Shown in pieces: positions 52,935 to 63,750 of a DNA stretch of 64,000 nucleotides. Position 1 is the stretch's first letter, and every line of letters begins with the position of its first letter. A model generated the notes under the pieces. The model saw nothing but the letters and a program-made list of their open reading frames with translations, was not told where the DNA came from and searched no databases. A program made the translations under genes and the position numbers. The stretch lies in NCBI RefSeq assembly GCF_038002825.1, contig NZ_JBBODF010000001.1, positions 6,510,001 to 6,574,000 on the forward strand. Reading direction: 5' to 3'. This stretch comes from Paenibacillus sp. FSL H8-0048. Its GTDB lineage: Bacteria > Bacillota > Bacilli > Paenibacillales > Paenibacillaceae.

Positions 52935-53093
52935 GTTTAGGTGAAAGTGGCGGAGGGGATTTTGGAACTGCAGGAGCGATAGCGTTCGCCTTTGTCTCCG
53001 GATTTAATCCGCTTAGCGGTTAATTCAAATCAATCTGGAGACAACAGCGACCGAAAGTCCAAAATCACCGCAGCCGCGCCCTTCACCTAAATG
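52935..53093. repeat. ~160-bp inverted repeat element
   Basis: The left arm begins TTTAGGTGAAAGTGGCGG and contains GATTTTGGA and TTGTCTCCGGATT. The right arm is its imperfect complement (AATCTGGAGACAA, TCCAAAATC, CTTCACCTAAAT). The centre holds CCGCTTAGCGG. It has no ORF. This is a second palindromic element family, distinct from the one before ileS, just upstream of the pyr promoter. Confidence 0.65.
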
Positions 53094-53112
53094 AAATGTC
53101 TGTGAAGAAAAT

Positions 53113-53141
53113 TTGACATCCCCCCGTCCATCTGTCATAAT
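53113..53141 (+). promoter_or_regulatory. pyr operon promoter
   Basis: TTGACA (53113-53118), a 17-bp spacer and CATAAT (53136-53141), 20 bp after the inverted repeat element. Confidence 0.75.
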
Positions 53142-53160
53142 TCCCTATAGTTGAATAGCG

Positions 53161-53958
<798 letters not shown>

Positions 53959-53960
53959 CA

Positions 53961-54869
53961 ATGATGACGGCAACCAAAGTGAAGGAACGCAGTCTGCTGG
54001 GGATGAAGGAGCTGGCGGAGTCGGAGATTAACCAGCTGTTAAACAGAACAGCCTACTGGGATAATCAGAGCGAGAAGCTCACGCCGGTGCTGAGAGCACA
54101 TTTTGTTGCCAATATGTTCTTCGAGAATAGTACAAGAACCCGCTTTTCCTTCGAAATGGCCGAGAAACGCCTGGGTGTACAAGTACTGAACTTCACGGCT
54201 GCGGCCTCCAGTGTGGAGAAGGGCGAGTCCATCTACGACACAGTGCGCACACTAGAGTCGATGGGCATCGATGCCGGAGTGGTCCGGCTGAAGCCCGCCG
54301 GGGTACTGCAGCAGCTTGCCGAGAAGGTAGGCGTTCCGCTCATCAACGCAGGGGACGGCAACAACGAGCATCCGACCCAGGCGCTGCTGGACCTGTACAC
54401 GATGCGCAAGCATTTTGGCGGACTGAAGGGCCTGAAGGTCTCGATCATCGGGGATATTATGCACAGCCGGGTAGCACGGTCCAACCTCTGGGCACTCACC
54501 AAAATGGGGGCAAGCGTGCAGTTTTGCGCCCCTGCGAATATGCAGGCACCTGAGCTTGCGGCCTACGCTCCATACGTGTCAATGGAAGAAGCGCTGAAGG
54601 CGGATGTGGTCATGATGCTGAGAGTGCAGCTGGAGCGTCATGCTTCGGGAATTATTTTATCGGCAGAGGAATACCGGAGAGACTACGGGTTGACCGAAGA
54701 ACGGGCAGCCAAGCTGAATCCGGCATCGATCATCATGCACCCGGCGCCGGTCAACCGCAATGTGGAGATCGACGATGCGGTGGTGGAGAGCAGCCAGTCC
54801 CGGATTTTCCCGCAGATGGCGAATGGAGTGCCGGTACGGATGGCGGTCATGGAACGGGCGCTGCAATAG
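53961..54869 (+). CDS. pyrB: PyrB, aspartate carbamoyltransferase catalytic subunit
   Basis: It joins carbamoyl phosphate and aspartate in the second step of UMP synthesis. The carbamoyl phosphate loop FENSTRTRFSFE is at 54-65 (STRTR 57-61), and DGNNEHPTQALLDLYT, GDIMHSRVARSN and MHPAPVNRNVEI are family signatures. It has 302 residues. There is no pyrI regulatory gene nearby, as expected for Bacillales. ATG 53961 follows GGAGG; an ATG directly after it is an equal alternative. B. subtilis has pyrP between pyrR and pyrB; it is missing here. Confidence 0.97.
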   Translation: MMTATKVKERSLLGMKELAESEINQLLNRTAYWDNQSEKLTPVLRAHFVANMFFENSTRTRFSFEMAEKRLGVQVLNFTAAASSVEKGESIYDTVRTLESMGIDAGVVRLKPAGVLQQLAEKVGVPLINAGDGNNEHPTQALLDLYTMRKHFGGLKGLKVSIIGDIMHSRVARSNLWALTKMGASVQFCAPANMQAPELAAYAPYVSMEEALKADVVMMLRVQLERHASGIILSAEEYRRDYGLTEERAAKLNPASIIMHPAPVNRNVEIDDAVVESSQSRIFPQMANGVPVRMAVMERALQ

Positions 54870-54893
54870 CGGTCAGAAATGTATTAATAAATA

Positions 54894-54922
54894 TACACAA
54901 AGATGAATTTTTATTATATAAT
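54894..54922 (+). promoter_or_regulatory. Possible internal promoter before pyrC
   Basis: TACACA (54894-54899), a 17-bp spacer and a perfect TATAAT (54917-54922) lie in the AT-rich pyrB-pyrC gap. If active it would escape the PyrR attenuator. Confidence 0.4.
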
Positions 54923-54973
54923 AACTACAGAGCTTACGGCTGCGGCCGGAAGGCACAAAGGAGAATCATAACC

Positions 54974-56248
54974 GTGATCATCAAAAATGCCAGTGTACTG
55001 AACGAAGCAGGCGTGCTGGAGCGCAAGCATATTGTTGTGCAGGACGGAGTTATCTCGAAGATTCAGGATGCCGCCGAGGCGGTAGAGGAAGCCGGAGAGA
55101 CCGTTGAAGCGGAAGGTAAGCTGCTGATACCGGGACTGATCGATATGCATGTGCACCTGCGTGAGCCGGGCTTCGAGCATAAGGAAACGATTGAGACGGG
55201 TGCGCGTTCGGCGGCCAAGGGCGGATTCACTACAATAGCCTGCATGCCGAACACACGCCCGGTAACTGACAGTGCAGAGATCGTACAGCTGGTGAAGGAT
55301 AAGGCGCGCGAAGCAGGGCTTGTGAAGGTGCTGCCTTACGCGGCCATTACCAAGAATGAGCTGGGACGCGAACTGACGGATTTTGCTGCATTGAAAGAAG
55401 CAGGGGCGATCGGCTTCACCGATGACGGCGTAGGCGTGCAGAGCGCACAGATGATGAAGGATGCGATGAAGCTGGCGAAGGAACTGGATATGCCGGTGAT
55501 TGCCCACTGTGAGGATAACTCGCTGGTGGAAGGAGCGCCGGTAGCCGAAGGCACTTTTGCCGACAAGCATGGCCTGAAGGGAATTCCGAATGAGTCGGAA
55601 GCCATTCATGTGGGCCGTGACATTCTGCTGTCTGAAGCAACGGGTGTCCACTATCATGTGTGTCATGTCAGCACCGAGCAATCGGTCCGGCTGATCCGCC
55701 AGGCGAAGCAAATCGGCATTAAGGTGACCGCTGAGGTATGCCCGCATCATCTGCTGCTCTCGGAAGAGGATATTCCGGGCATGGACGCCAATTGGAAAAT
55801 GAACCCGCCGCTGCGCTCACGCCGCGACGTGGAAGCCTGCATCGAAGGGCTGCTGGACGGCACGCTGGATATCATCGTGACCGACCATGCCCCGCACAGC
55901 GAAGAAGAGAAAGCTAAGGGCATGCAGCTTGCGCCTTTTGGCATCGTCGGCTTTGAGACAGCCTTCCCGCTGCTGTATACCGCTTTTGTGGCCACAGGCA
56001 AATGGGATCTGTCCCTGCTGGTGCAGCGGATGACCGCTGATCCGGCCCGGGTGTTCAGACTGAATACAGGCAGCCTTACAGTAGGGGCGCCTGCCGATCT
56101 GACCCTGATTGATTTGAATGAAGAGAAGGAAGTAGACCCTACAGCATTTGCGAGCAAGGGCCGCAATACACCTTTTACCGGATGGAAGCTTAAGGGCTGG
56201 CCGGTGAAGACCTGGGTAGACGGCAGAGCCGTATGGAGTGAGGCTTAA
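54974..56248 (+). CDS. pyrC: PyrC, dihydroorotase
   Basis: This amidohydrolase closes carbamoyl aspartate to dihydroorotate. The metal-binding HVHLREPG is at 59-66. GGFTTIACMPNTRPV, VIAHCEDNSL, HYHVCHVSTEQSV, VTAEVCPHHLLL and the catalytic DHAPHSEEEK follow, as in type I dihydroorotases of Bacillales. It has 424 residues. The GTG start follows GGAGAATC. It is separated from pyrB by 104 nt. Confidence 0.96.
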   Translation: MIIKNASVLNEAGVLERKHIVVQDGVISKIQDAAEAVEEAGETVEAEGKLLIPGLIDMHVHLREPGFEHKETIETGARSAAKGGFTTIACMPNTRPVTDSAEIVQLVKDKAREAGLVKVLPYAAITKNELGRELTDFAALKEAGAIGFTDDGVGVQSAQMMKDAMKLAKELDMPVIAHCEDNSLVEGAPVAEGTFADKHGLKGIPNESEAIHVGRDILLSEATGVHYHVCHVSTEQSVRLIRQAKQIGIKVTAEVCPHHLLLSEEDIPGMDANWKMNPPLRSRRDVEACIEGLLDGTLDIIVTDHAPHSEEEKAKGMQLAPFGIVGFETAFPLLYTAFVATGKWDLSLLVQRMTADPARVFRLNTGSLTVGAPADLTLIDLNEEKEVDPTAFASKGRNTPFTGWKLKGWPVKTWVDGRAVWSEA

Positions 56249-56332
56249 CAGAAGTAAGCAGTAGCCCATGCAGCCCGGCTGCATGGCTGTGACATAAGAA
56301 TCAGACTACAGAAACAAGAAGGAGTGGAAGGC

Positions 56333-57514
56333 ATGCAGGCGAGATTGCTGCTTCAGGACGGAACACTGTTCACAGGCACCGCATTTGGCGCGGAAGGCGA
56401 GAAGACGGGCGAGGTTGTTTTTAACACAGGAATTACAGGCTATCAGGAGGTACTATCGGACCCTTCGTACTGCGGCCAGATCGTCACCATGACGTATCCG
56501 CTGATCGGGAATTACGGCATTACCCGTGATGACTTCGAGTCCGTGCGCCCTTTTGTACACGGCTTTGTTGTGCGGCGTCACGAATCCGTACCCAGCAACT
56601 GGCGTGCTGAATACAGTGTAGACGATCTGCTGAAGGAATATGACATTCCCGGCATCAGCGAGATTGATACCCGTATGCTAACCCGGATTATCCGTCACTA
56701 CGGCACTATGAAGGCGATCCTCACCACTTCCAACAAGCGTGTGGAAGAATTGATGGAGATGATGGGCGACACTACGATTGAGGAGCTGCGCAATCAGGTT
56801 GCACGTACCTCAACTACAGCAGCCTACAGCAGCCCGGGCACCAAGGAACGCATCGTGCTGGTCGATTACGGCGCGAAGACCGGTATCCTGCGCGAGCTGA
56901 ACAACCGCGGCTGCGATGTGGTGGTTGTCCCCCATGATGTCACCGCAGACGAGATCCGCCGCCTGAACCCGGACGGCATTCAGCTCTCGAACGGCCCTGG
57001 GGACCCGAAGGATGTGCCTTATGCGGTACAGACGATCTCCGAGCTGCTCGGCGAATACCCGATCTTCGGCATCTGCCTGGGACACCAGCTGTTTGCACTG
57101 GCTTGCGGCGCTGATACAGAGAAGCTTAAGTTCGGCCATCGCGGCGGGAACCATCCGGTGAAGGAGCTGGAGAGCGGACGCTGCTTCATCACCTCCCAGA
57201 ATCATGGCTACACCGTGAATGAGGAATCGATTGCGAGCACAGACCTTCAAGTTACCCATATCAATAACAATGACAAAACCGTTGAAGGACTGAAGCATAC
57301 CCGCTACCCTGCTTTTTCGGTGCAGTACCATCCGGAAGCGGCCCCGGGACCGCATGACAGCAGTTATCTGTTCGACCGCTTCCTGCAGCTGATCGCAGAA
57401 CATAAGGCGCAGCGGCCGGCCGGATCGCGCCAGGCACAGCTTGCGGCGAATGCCAGAATCACGGCACCGAAATCATCATCACCCCAGCTTGAAGCCGTGA
57501 AAGGAGCTCTATAA
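56333..57514 (+). CDS. carA: CarA (PyrAA), carbamoyl phosphate synthase small subunit
   Basis: This glutaminase subunit feeds ammonia to CarB. It has 393 residues, counted from ATG 56333, 8 nt after [19 protein letters not shown] and [19 protein letters not shown] make up the N-terminal domain. The class I amidotransferase domain has the nucleophile Cys248 in GICLGHQLF, and the His/Glu pair in [10 protein letters not shown]. It ends 1 nt before carB. Confidence 0.96.
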   Translation: MQARLLLQDGTLFTGTAFGAEGEKTGEVVFNTGITGYQEVLSDPSYCGQIVTMTYPLIGNYGITRDDFESVRPFVHGFVVRRHESVPSNWRAEYSVDDLLKEYDIPGISEIDTRMLTRIIRHYGTMKAILTTSNKRVEELMEMMGDTTIEELRNQVARTSTTAAYSSPGTKERIVLVDYGAKTGILRELNNRGCDVVVVPHDVTADEIRRLNPDGIQLSNGPGDPKDVPYAVQTISELLGEYPIFGICLGHQLFALACGADTEKLKFGHRGGNHPVKELESGRCFITSQNHGYTVNEESIASTDLQVTHINNNDKTVEGLKHTRYPAFSVQYHPEAAPGPHDSSYLFDRFLQLIAEHKAQRPAGSRQAQLAANARITAPKSSSPQLEAVKGAL

Positions 57515-57515
57515 C

Positions 57516-60500
57516 ATGCCTAAGAACAACAAACTCAAAAAAATTCTGGTTATCGGCTCCGGCCCGATCGTTATTGGTCAAGCTGCCGAATTCGACTATG
57601 CAGGCACACAGGCTTGCCAGGCCCTTAAGGAAGAGGGCGTCGAGGTTGTACTGATCAACAGTAACCCGGCGACGATTATGACCGATACCAATATGGCTGA
57701 CAAAGTATACATCGAACCGATTACACTCGATTTCGTCACCGGCATTATCCGCCAGGAGCGTCCGGACGGACTGCTGCCGACCCTCGGCGGACAGACTGGT
57801 CTGAATATGGCCGTAGAGCTGGCCCGCGCCGGAGTCCTGGAGCAGGAGAATGTGAAGCTGCTGGGCACCCAGCTCGACTCCATCGAGAAAGCAGAGGACC
57901 GGGACTTGTTCCGCGAGCTGATGCGCGAGCTGGATCAGCCAGTACCGGAAAGTGCAATCATCACCAGTGTGGAAGAAGCCCTGGGCTTCGCATCCGGAAT
58001 CGGTTATCCGCTGATCGTTCGTCCTGCTTACACGCTGGGCGGAACCGGAGGCGGGATCTGCGACAACGAAGAAGAGCTGCGTGAGACCGTTAAGGCGGGT
58101 ATCCGTTACAGCCCGATTGGCCAATGTCTGGTCGAGAAGAGCATCGCCGGAATGAAGGAAGTCGAGTATGAGGTTATGCGTGATGCGAACGACAACTGTA
58201 TCGTAGTCTGCAACATGGAGAACTTTGATCCGGTTGGCGTACATACGGGCGACAGTATCGTTGTGGCGCCGAGCCAGACGCTGTCCGACCGTGAATATCA
58301 GATGCTGCGCAGTGCTTCCCTGAAGATTATCCGCGCGCTGAATATTGAAGGCGGCTGTAATGTTCAGTTCGCACTGGACCCGCAGAGCTACCAGTACTAC
58401 GTGATTGAAGTGAACCCGCGTGTCAGCCGCTCCTCGGCGCTGGCGTCGAAGGCGACCGGCTATCCGATTGCCAAGATGGCGGCCAAGATTGCCCTCGGCT
58501 ATACGCTGGATGAAATCGTCAATCCGGTAACCGGCCAGACGTATGCCTGCTTCGAGCCTACACTCGACTATATCGTCAGCAAAATCCCGCGCTGGCCGTT
58601 CGACAAATTCACCTCGGCGAACCGCAAGCTGGGCACACAGATGAAGGCGACCGGTGAGGTCATGGCGATTGGCCGTACCTTTGAAGAGTCGATTCACAAG
58701 GCGATCCGCTCGCTGGAGATCGGTGTTCACCGTTTCCGCCTGCCGGGAGCAGAGCTGCTGGAAGAGAGTGTGCTGCGCACCAGACTGGCCAAAGCCGATG
58801 ATGAGCGCCTGTTCCTGATCGCGGAAGCCTTCCGCCGCGGCTATGAGCTGCAGGAGATTCAGGATATTACGAATGTGGACTGGTGGTTCCTCTCCAAGAT
58901 CGAAGGACTTGTCAAGTTCGAGGATGAGCTGCGGGCTGAAGAGACCTTGTCTGCTGACACGCTGTATCAGGCCAAGCGCAAGGGCTTCACAGACCGGGCA
59001 ATTGCCGAGATCCGTGCCGAAGGCCGTCCAGGCGGAGCATTCACCAAGGAGTCAGAGGTACGTGTGCTGCGTCTGCAGCAGGGTCTGGTTCCGGTATTCA
59101 AAATGGTAGATACCTGCGCCGCTGAATTTGAGGCCACTACGCCGTACTACTACTCGACCTATGAGACAGAGAATGAGGTCATCCATTCCGACAAGCAGAA
59201 GGTTATTGTCCTCGGCTCCGGTCCAATCCGTATCGGCCAGGGGATTGAATTTGACTACTCCACAGTGCATGCCGTGTGGGCGATTCAGAATGCCGGATAC
59301 GAAGCTGTAATTATCAATAACAATCCAGAGACCGTATCAACGGATTTCAATACCTCGGACCGCTTGTATTTTGAACCGCTGTTCTTCGAGGATGTCATGA
59401 ACGTCATTGCCCAGGAGAATCCGATAGGAGTCATCGTACAGTTCGGCGGACAGACCGCGATTAACCTGGCTGCACCGCTTGCTGCTGCGGGTGTGAACAT
59501 TCTGGGTACCAGCCTGGACAGCATTGATGAAGCCGAGAACCGCAAGAAGTTCGAAGCGCTGCTGGCCCGTCTGGATATCGCACAACCTAAGGGTAAGACT
59601 GTAATCAACATCGATGAAGCCGTCGAAACTGCGCAATCCCTCGGTTATCCGGTGCTGGTTCGTCCATCGTATGTCCTGGGCGGACGCGCCATGGAGATTG
59701 TTTACAACGACACAGAGCTGCTCAGCTACATGGTTGAAGCGGTCAAAGTGAATCCGGAGCATCCGGTGCTGATCGACCGTTACATGCTGGGCAAGGAAGT
59801 GGAAGTGGACGCCATCTGCGACGGAGAGACAGTTGTAATTCCGGGCATCATGGAGCATGTGGAACGCGCAGGGGTTCACTCCGGCGACTCCATCGCTGTC
59901 TACCCGCCGCAATATCTGGATGAAGGTCTGAAGCAGAAGATTGCCGAGATTACCATCAAGATTGCCAAGGAGCTCAAGACCATCGGTCTGGTGAACATCC
60001 AGTTCGTTATTTATCAGAATGAAGTGTATGTCATTGAGGTCAACCCGCGCTCCTCGCGCACGGTTCCGTTCCTGAGCAAGGTAACCGGTATTCCGATGGC
60101 GAACCTGGCGACCAAGATCATTCTGGGCGGCAAGCTGAAGGAAGACGGGTACACAGAAGGCCTGTGGCCGGAGAGCGATTATGTGTCGGTAAAAGTGCCG
60201 GTGTTCTCTTTTGCCAAGCTGCGCAGAGTAGAGCCTACGCTCGGACCGGAGATGAAATCTACGGGTGAGGTTATGGGCCGCGACAAGCTGTATGCCAAGG
60301 CGCTCTATAAAGGCCTGATCGGTGCAGGAATGAAGATTCCGGCTACCGGAGCAATCATCGTAACCGTAGCCGACAAAGACAAGGCTGAAGCGGTTGAGCT
60401 GATGAAGGGCTTCCATGCCATGGGCTACAAAATCATCGCCACCGGCGGTACAGCAGCGGCGCTGGAGCAGGCGGGACTGAACGTGATGAACGTTAACAAG

Positions 60501-60737
60501 CTGGATGAGGGCGAGCCGACTATTCTGGATCTGATCCGCGGCGGTCAAGCGAACTTCGTCTTCAATACACTGACCAAGGGCAAAACGCCTGAGCGTGACG
60601 GATTCCGCATCCGCCGTGAAGCGGTAGAGAACGGAGTCGTATGTATGACCTCGCTCGATACGGTAACGGCGCTGCTGAGAATGCTGCAGACGATTAACTT
60701 CTCGTCCCAGTCGATGCCTGCTTTTGTCGGACAATAA
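57516..60737 (+). CDS. carB: CarB (PyrAB), carbamoyl phosphate synthase large subunit
   Basis: It makes carbamoyl phosphate from bicarbonate, ammonia and two ATP. The 1073 residues form two homologous ATP-grasp halves, starting [20 protein letters not shown] and [20 protein letters not shown]. Each half has an IEVNPR metal/ATP motif ([14 protein letters not shown] and [14 protein letters not shown]). A C-terminal MGS-like allosteric domain ([13 protein letters not shown]) follows. The length and completeness are normal. The pyrK and pyrD genes that follow in B. subtilis are absent here. Confidence 0.97.
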   Translation: MPKNNKLKKILVIGSGPIVIGQAAEFDYAGTQACQALKEEGVEVVLINSNPATIMTDTNMADKVYIEPITLDFVTGIIRQERPDGLLPTLGGQTGLNMAVELARAGVLEQENVKLLGTQLDSIEKAEDRDLFRELMRELDQPVPESAIITSVEEALGFASGIGYPLIVRPAYTLGGTGGGICDNEEELRETVKAGIRYSPIGQCLVEKSIAGMKEVEYEVMRDANDNCIVVCNMENFDPVGVHTGDSIVVAPSQTLSDREYQMLRSASLKIIRALNIEGGCNVQFALDPQSYQYYVIEVNPRVSRSSALASKATGYPIAKMAAKIALGYTLDEIVNPVTGQTYACFEPTLDYIVSKIPRWPFDKFTSANRKLGTQMKATGEVMAIGRTFEESIHKAIRSLEIGVHRFRLPGAELLEESVLRTRLAKADDERLFLIAEAFRRGYELQEIQDITNVDWWFLSKIEGLVKFEDELRAEETLSADTLYQAKRKGFTDRAIAEIRAEGRPGGAFTKESEVRVLRLQQGLVPVFKMVDTCAAEFEATTPYYYSTYETENEVIHSDKQKVIVLGSGPIRIGQGIEFDYSTVHAVWAIQNAGYEAVIINNNPETVSTDFNTSDRLYFEPLFFEDVMNVIAQENPIGVIVQFGGQTAINLAAPLAAAGVNILGTSLDSIDEAENRKKFEALLARLDIAQPKGKTVINIDEAVETAQSLGYPVLVRPSYVLGGRAMEIVYNDTELLSYMVEAVKVNPEHPVLIDRYMLGKEVEVDAICDGETVVIPGIMEHVERAGVHSGDSIAVYPPQYLDEGLKQKIAEITIKIAKELKTIGLVNIQFVIYQNEVYVIEVNPRSSRTVPFLSKVTGIPMANLATKIILGGKLKEDGYTEGLWPESDYVSVKVPVFSFAKLRRVEPTLGPEMKSTGEVMGRDKLYAKALYKGLIGAGMKIPATGAIIVTVADKDKAEAVELMKGFHAMGYKIIATGGTAAALEQAGLNVMNVNKLDEGEPTILDLIRGGQANFVFNTLTKGKTPERDGFRIRREAVENGVVCMTSLDTVTALLRMLQTINFSSQSMPAFVGQ

Positions 60738-60772
60738 GATAGAGGGTGAGGCAGCTGTAACAGGCTGCTACA

Positions 60773-60802
60773 GGAACGGTTTGCGTTAACGCAGACCGTT
60801 CC
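60773..60802. repeat. Perfect-type palindrome between carB and pyrF
   Basis: GGAACGGT-T-TGCGTT/AACGCA-G-ACCGTTCC forms a 30-nt palindrome with one T-G pair and no loop. It has no T-run. It sits where pyrK-pyrD would be in B. subtilis. Confidence 0.6.
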
Positions 60803-60865
60803 CCTATGCCCGGGACCTTAATATCGAAGGTGTTGGATAAGATAACTAAGAAAGAAGGTTGGCGA

Positions 60866-61651
60866 ATGGAACGGACAGCAGCAGAGCAGCAGCACGTACA
60901 TGAGAATGCTTGGCAGATTGAGAAATGGAATGAAATGGCCGGACGGCTGATGGTCGCCCTGGATTACCCGAATGCAGACCAGGCGCGGGCGCTGATCGAA
61001 CAGCTCGAAGGCATCCCCTGTTACATGAAGGTAGGCATGCAGCTGTTCTATGCAGCCGGTCCAGACTTCATCCGGGAGCTGAAGGAGCGCGGATATTCGG
61101 TATTCCTTGATGTCAAAATGCACGATATCCCCAACACGGTCCGGGGCGGGGCAGAGAGCCTAGCCGGGCTGGGCGTGGACATGTTCAACGTACATGCCGC
61201 CGGTGGCGCAGCCATGATGGCGGCTGCGCTGGAAGGAGCGGCCCAGGCGGTCAGCTTGAAGCCGTCGCTGCACATGCCGCTGATCATTGCAGTAACCCAG
61301 CTTACCAGCACCAGCCAGGAAGTGATGAACCGCGAAATCGGCATAGCCGGAACAGTGACTGATGCAGTGGTGCGTTACGCCAAGCTCGCCGCAGAAGCAG
61401 GCCTGCATGGAGTCGTAGCTTCCCCACAGGAATCTCTGGTGATTGCAGAAGCCTGCGGACCCGAATTCCGTACGGTTACACCAGGTATCCGGCCTGCAGG
61501 TGCGTCACTAGACGACCAGTCCCGGGTCATGACACCCGGACAGGCTATCCGTCAAGGCAGCCACTACCTGGTAGTGGGCCGGCCGATTACCGCAGCGCCA
61601 GACCCGCGTACGGCAGCACTGACTATTATTGAGGAGATGAGCCAAGCATGA
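60866..61651 (+). CDS. pyrF: PyrF, orotidine 5'-phosphate decarboxylase
   Basis: It decarboxylates OMP to UMP. From ATG 60866 (7 nt after AGAAGG) it has 261 residues. The catalytic D-x-K-x-x-D motif is [10 protein letters not shown], with Asp82, Lys84 and Asp87. MVALDYPN opens the barrel, and TPGIRP and [12 protein letters not shown] close it. An N-terminal ~25-residue polar extension precedes the barrel. The ATGA overlap with pyrE couples the two genes. Confidence 0.96.
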   Translation: MERTAAEQQHVHENAWQIEKWNEMAGRLMVALDYPNADQARALIEQLEGIPCYMKVGMQLFYAAGPDFIRELKERGYSVFLDVKMHDIPNTVRGGAESLAGLGVDMFNVHAAGGAAMMAAALEGAAQAVSLKPSLHMPLIIAVTQLTSTSQEVMNREIGIAGTVTDAVVRYAKLAAEAGLHGVVASPQESLVIAEACGPEFRTVTPGIRPAGASLDDQSRVMTPGQAIRQGSHYLVVGRPITAAPDPRTAALTIIEEMSQA

Positions 61652-62289
61652 GCATATTAGAGAATCGAAGTGAACAGGTCGCAAGTCATCTGCTGGAGAT
61701 CGGAGCGGTAGCCCTGCGCCCGCAGGAGCCGTTCACCTGGACCTCCGGCATCAAATCGCCGATCTACTGCGACAACCGTCTGACCATGGCTTTCCCGGCA
61801 GTCCGCAATTACATTGCGGAGGCCTTCGCAGAGCTGATCAGAACCAGCTACCCGGACGCCGAGGTGATTGCCGGGACAGCAACCGCCGGTATCCCGCATG
61901 CGGCCTGGGTGGCCGATAAGCTCGGTCTCCCGATGGCTTACATCCGTGACAAGGCCAAAGGCCACGGCAAGCAGAACCAGATCGAAGGACTGATCACGCC
62001 CGGGCAGAAGGTCGTCGTGATCGAGGACCTGATCTCCACTGGCGGCAGCTCCATAAAAGCCGCACAGGCCGTACAAGAAGCAGGCGGCCTCCCGCTGGCC
62101 GTGCTGGCTATCTTCAGCTACGAGCTCGACCGCGCCGTACAGGCTTTCGCCGCTGCCGAGCTTCCGCTCCAGAGCTTGTCTAACTACAGCACGCTGATTA
62201 ATGTGGCGCTGGCCCAAGGCAAAATCGCTGAGAGCGATGTAGCGCTGCTGCAATCCTGGCGCCAGGACCCTGCGGCGTTTGGCGTGTAG
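61648..62289 (+). CDS. pyrE: PyrE, orotate phosphoribosyltransferase
   Basis: It adds PRPP-derived ribose phosphate to orotate, giving OMP. It has 213 residues. [17 protein letters not shown] is the orotate-side block, [15 protein letters not shown] follows, and the PRPP loop [15 protein letters not shown] is at 121-135. It overlaps pyrF by 4 nt and is the last gene of the operon; a terminator follows. Confidence 0.97.
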   Translation: MSILENRSEQVASHLLEIGAVALRPQEPFTWTSGIKSPIYCDNRLTMAFPAVRNYIAEAFAELIRTSYPDAEVIAGTATAGIPHAAWVADKLGLPMAYIRDKAKGHGKQNQIEGLITPGQKVVVIEDLISTGGSSIKAAQAVQEAGGLPLAVLAIFSYELDRAVQAFAAAELPLQSLSNYSTLINVALAQGKIAESDVALLQSWRQDPAAFGV

Positions 62290-62327
62290 GGCAGGAGACA
62301 GGGAAGAAGAGAATAGGAAGAAGATGA

Positions 62328-62367
62328 GAAGCATTGCCCATTTGCCAGGGGCTGGGCTTCTTTTTTT
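62328..62367 (+). terminator. Terminator of the pyr operon
   Basis: GCCCA pairs with TGGGC and an outer GAA pairs with TTC across a 5-nt bulge, followed by seven T. Confidence 0.6.
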
Positions 62368-62946
62368 ATTGCTTATAATTAGTTTTTGGGCTTGATGTAG
62401 AGCGTACGCTCATACTCCAGTCAGCTGATAGGCTGGCTAAGTTGTAGGCTGGCTGGAGAAGTGGATGTTGACTAACAAGTAGAAGCTCCCCCTCAAGGGA
62501 AAGAAGTGGAAAAACAGCATCTATTCAATCGCTTAGCGCACTTCTGGTGACTTTAGTTGGAAAAAATACACTTGTTGAGTCTCGATATGGACAATAGCGT
62601 AATTACCGCATGAAATAGATGACCTAAATCCACTTATTTCCTTTGAAGAGGCGACTTTCGCCCAAGCAAGTGTACAAAATCCAACTGTTTCCCTTAACTG
62701 CTCAGTATCTCCAATCTCCACAGCCCCTAATTAGCTGCGCACTCTCTTCCTGTTCTTAACTCATTTGTTATACTCCATATCCCAGTAATCTGCTTCATAC
62801 CAGCGTTATGCTTCAACCAGTCACCTAAGCATACGGGCAGAAATTGCCATCCACTCCGCAGAGCATTCCTCTAATTTTCTTGCAAAACTGGGCATGATAA
62901 ATAGCACCGGGACATATATTATTGCGATGAAGGAGAAGAGGGTATC
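62368..62946. other. Repeat-rich gene-free gap
   Basis: This ~580-nt stretch has no convincing ORF of any length. It holds a palindrome AGCGTACGCT (62401-62410), a hairpin with CTCCAG/CTGGAG arms (62415-62458), and four related ~22-nt motifs described separately. Confidence 0.5.
62504..62686. repeat. Four copies of a 22-nt motif in A-B-A'-B' order
   Basis: A: AAGTGGA-N7-CATCTATT (62504-62525). B: AGTTGGAAAAAATACACTTG (62555 on). A', the inverse of A: AATAGATG-N7-TCCACTT (62614-62635). B', the inverse of B: CAAGTGTACAAAATCCAACT (62667-62686). A and B resemble each other. The arrangement permits alternative pairings. Confidence 0.5.
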
Positions 62947-63111
62947 ATGAATTGGATCTATTTTGCCAAGTTATTCAGGACCAGATTTCAAGCGGGCTGC
63001 CTTGCCAAAAGACTGGAGCAGGACGGATGGATCTATGGGTATCATGATCCGAGTTTTGTGGAAATATACCGTTCGCGCAAGGGCCGTTATGGTGTGCGTT
63101 TTCTGCCTTAG
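62947..63111 (+). CDS. Small hypothetical protein, 54 residues
   Basis: The ATG follows AAGGAGAAGAGGG, a very strong ribosome site. The product is basic and aromatic-rich: MNWIYFAKLFRTRFQAG at the start, then AKRLEQDGWIYGYHDPSFV and a final IYRSRKGRYGVRFLP. It has no membrane helix or cysteine pair, so an RNA/DNA-binding or membrane-surface peptide is possible, but I do not recognise a family. It lies alone between the pyr operon and the tRNA genes. The good ribosome site and protein-like codon use support it as real. Confidence 0.6.
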   Translation: MNWIYFAKLFRTRFQAGCLAKRLEQDGWIYGYHDPSFVEIYRSRKGRYGVRFLP

Positions 63112-63132
63112 ACAGAAAATCCAAAATCATCC

Positions 63133-63162
63133 TTGACTTTATCCATGGCTATATTGTATATT
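63133..63162 (+). promoter_or_regulatory. tRNA promoter
   Basis: TTGACT (63133-63138), an 18-bp spacer and TATATT (63157-63162) preceded by TG. The start would lie about 28 nt before tRNA-fMet. Confidence 0.7.
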
Positions 63163-63196
63163 ATCTATTGTCGCTGTTTAAATAATTCTTAACTGA

Positions 63197-63270
<74 letters not shown>

Positions 63271-63319
63271 TTACCTTATTACACCGGACAGCACTCGTCT
63301 AATACGGATATCCTAGTCC

Positions 63320-63393
63320 GGGCCCTTAGCTCAGTTGGTTAGAGCGGTCGGCTCATAACCGATTGGTCACAGGTTCGAGTCCTGTAGGGCCCA
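63320..63393 (+). tRNA. tRNA-Ile2 (anticodon CAT, lysidine-modified type)
   Basis: This is a 74-nt cloverleaf with acceptor GGGCCCT/AGGGCCC and anticodon CAT at 63354-63356 in the loop CTCATAA. The D arm TTAGCTCAGTTGGTTAGAGC and the loop resemble Ile2 tRNAs that read AUA after lysidine modification, not elongator tRNA-Met. No CCA is encoded. Confidence 0.8.
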
Positions 63394-63401
63394 CTTCACT
63401 T

Positions 63402-63427
63402 AAACCCTTACTTTGTAAGGGTTTTTT
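63402..63427 (+). terminator. Terminator after the tRNA genes
   Basis: AAACCCTTAC/GTAAGGGTTT, 10 bp with loop TTT, followed by a T-run. Confidence 0.85.
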
Positions 63428-63519
63428 GCTGTAATTAGGCTCATAGGAGTGAATAGAATATGCTTGAGCAGGGAAAGGCCGTTTTTTTATCTTGCTAACG
63501 GATTTGCTAACGAGGGCTT

Positions 63520-63750
63520 TTATTTCACAGCTTGCAACTGTTTTTCTGCGAATTTATTGAGTTCATCTTCAATTCTGTCAACGGCCTCTTCCTGCATGAT
63601 CGGGAGCAGATGCGAGTACCTCTCATTGAACATCGCTGGAGTCATACCAAGCCGTTCGGCAGCAACCTTTGGATTTATGCCAATCGCTAGGAGAAATGAA
63701 GCATGGGTATGACGCTGATCATGGAAACGGATGGAGTAAATCCCATCCAT
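63520..63750 (-). pseudogene. C-terminal remnant of a phage-type tyrosine integrase
   Basis: Only ~76 residues remain. FHDQRHTHASFLLAIGINPKVAAERLGM matches the R-x-x-H box and the following helix of phage integrases, and ERYSHLLPIMQEEAVDRIEDEL carries the tyrosine nucleophile region. The usual LGH is LGM here, and the N-terminal SAM-like and core-binding domains are missing because a different reading frame stands directly upstream. It lies 127 nt after the tRNA-Ile gene, a common integration site, so it probably marks the edge of an old integrated element. Confidence 0.75.

Noticed and set aside
59337-60734. 465-codon open frame on the minus strand
   Set aside because: It is antisense to the second half of carB and shows no ribosome site or domain.
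63320-63393. Elongator tRNA-Met reading of the second CAT tRNA
   Set aside because: The D arm, the CTCATAA loop and the acceptor resemble Ile2 (lysidine) tRNAs. A tRNA classifier or tilS identity check would settle it.
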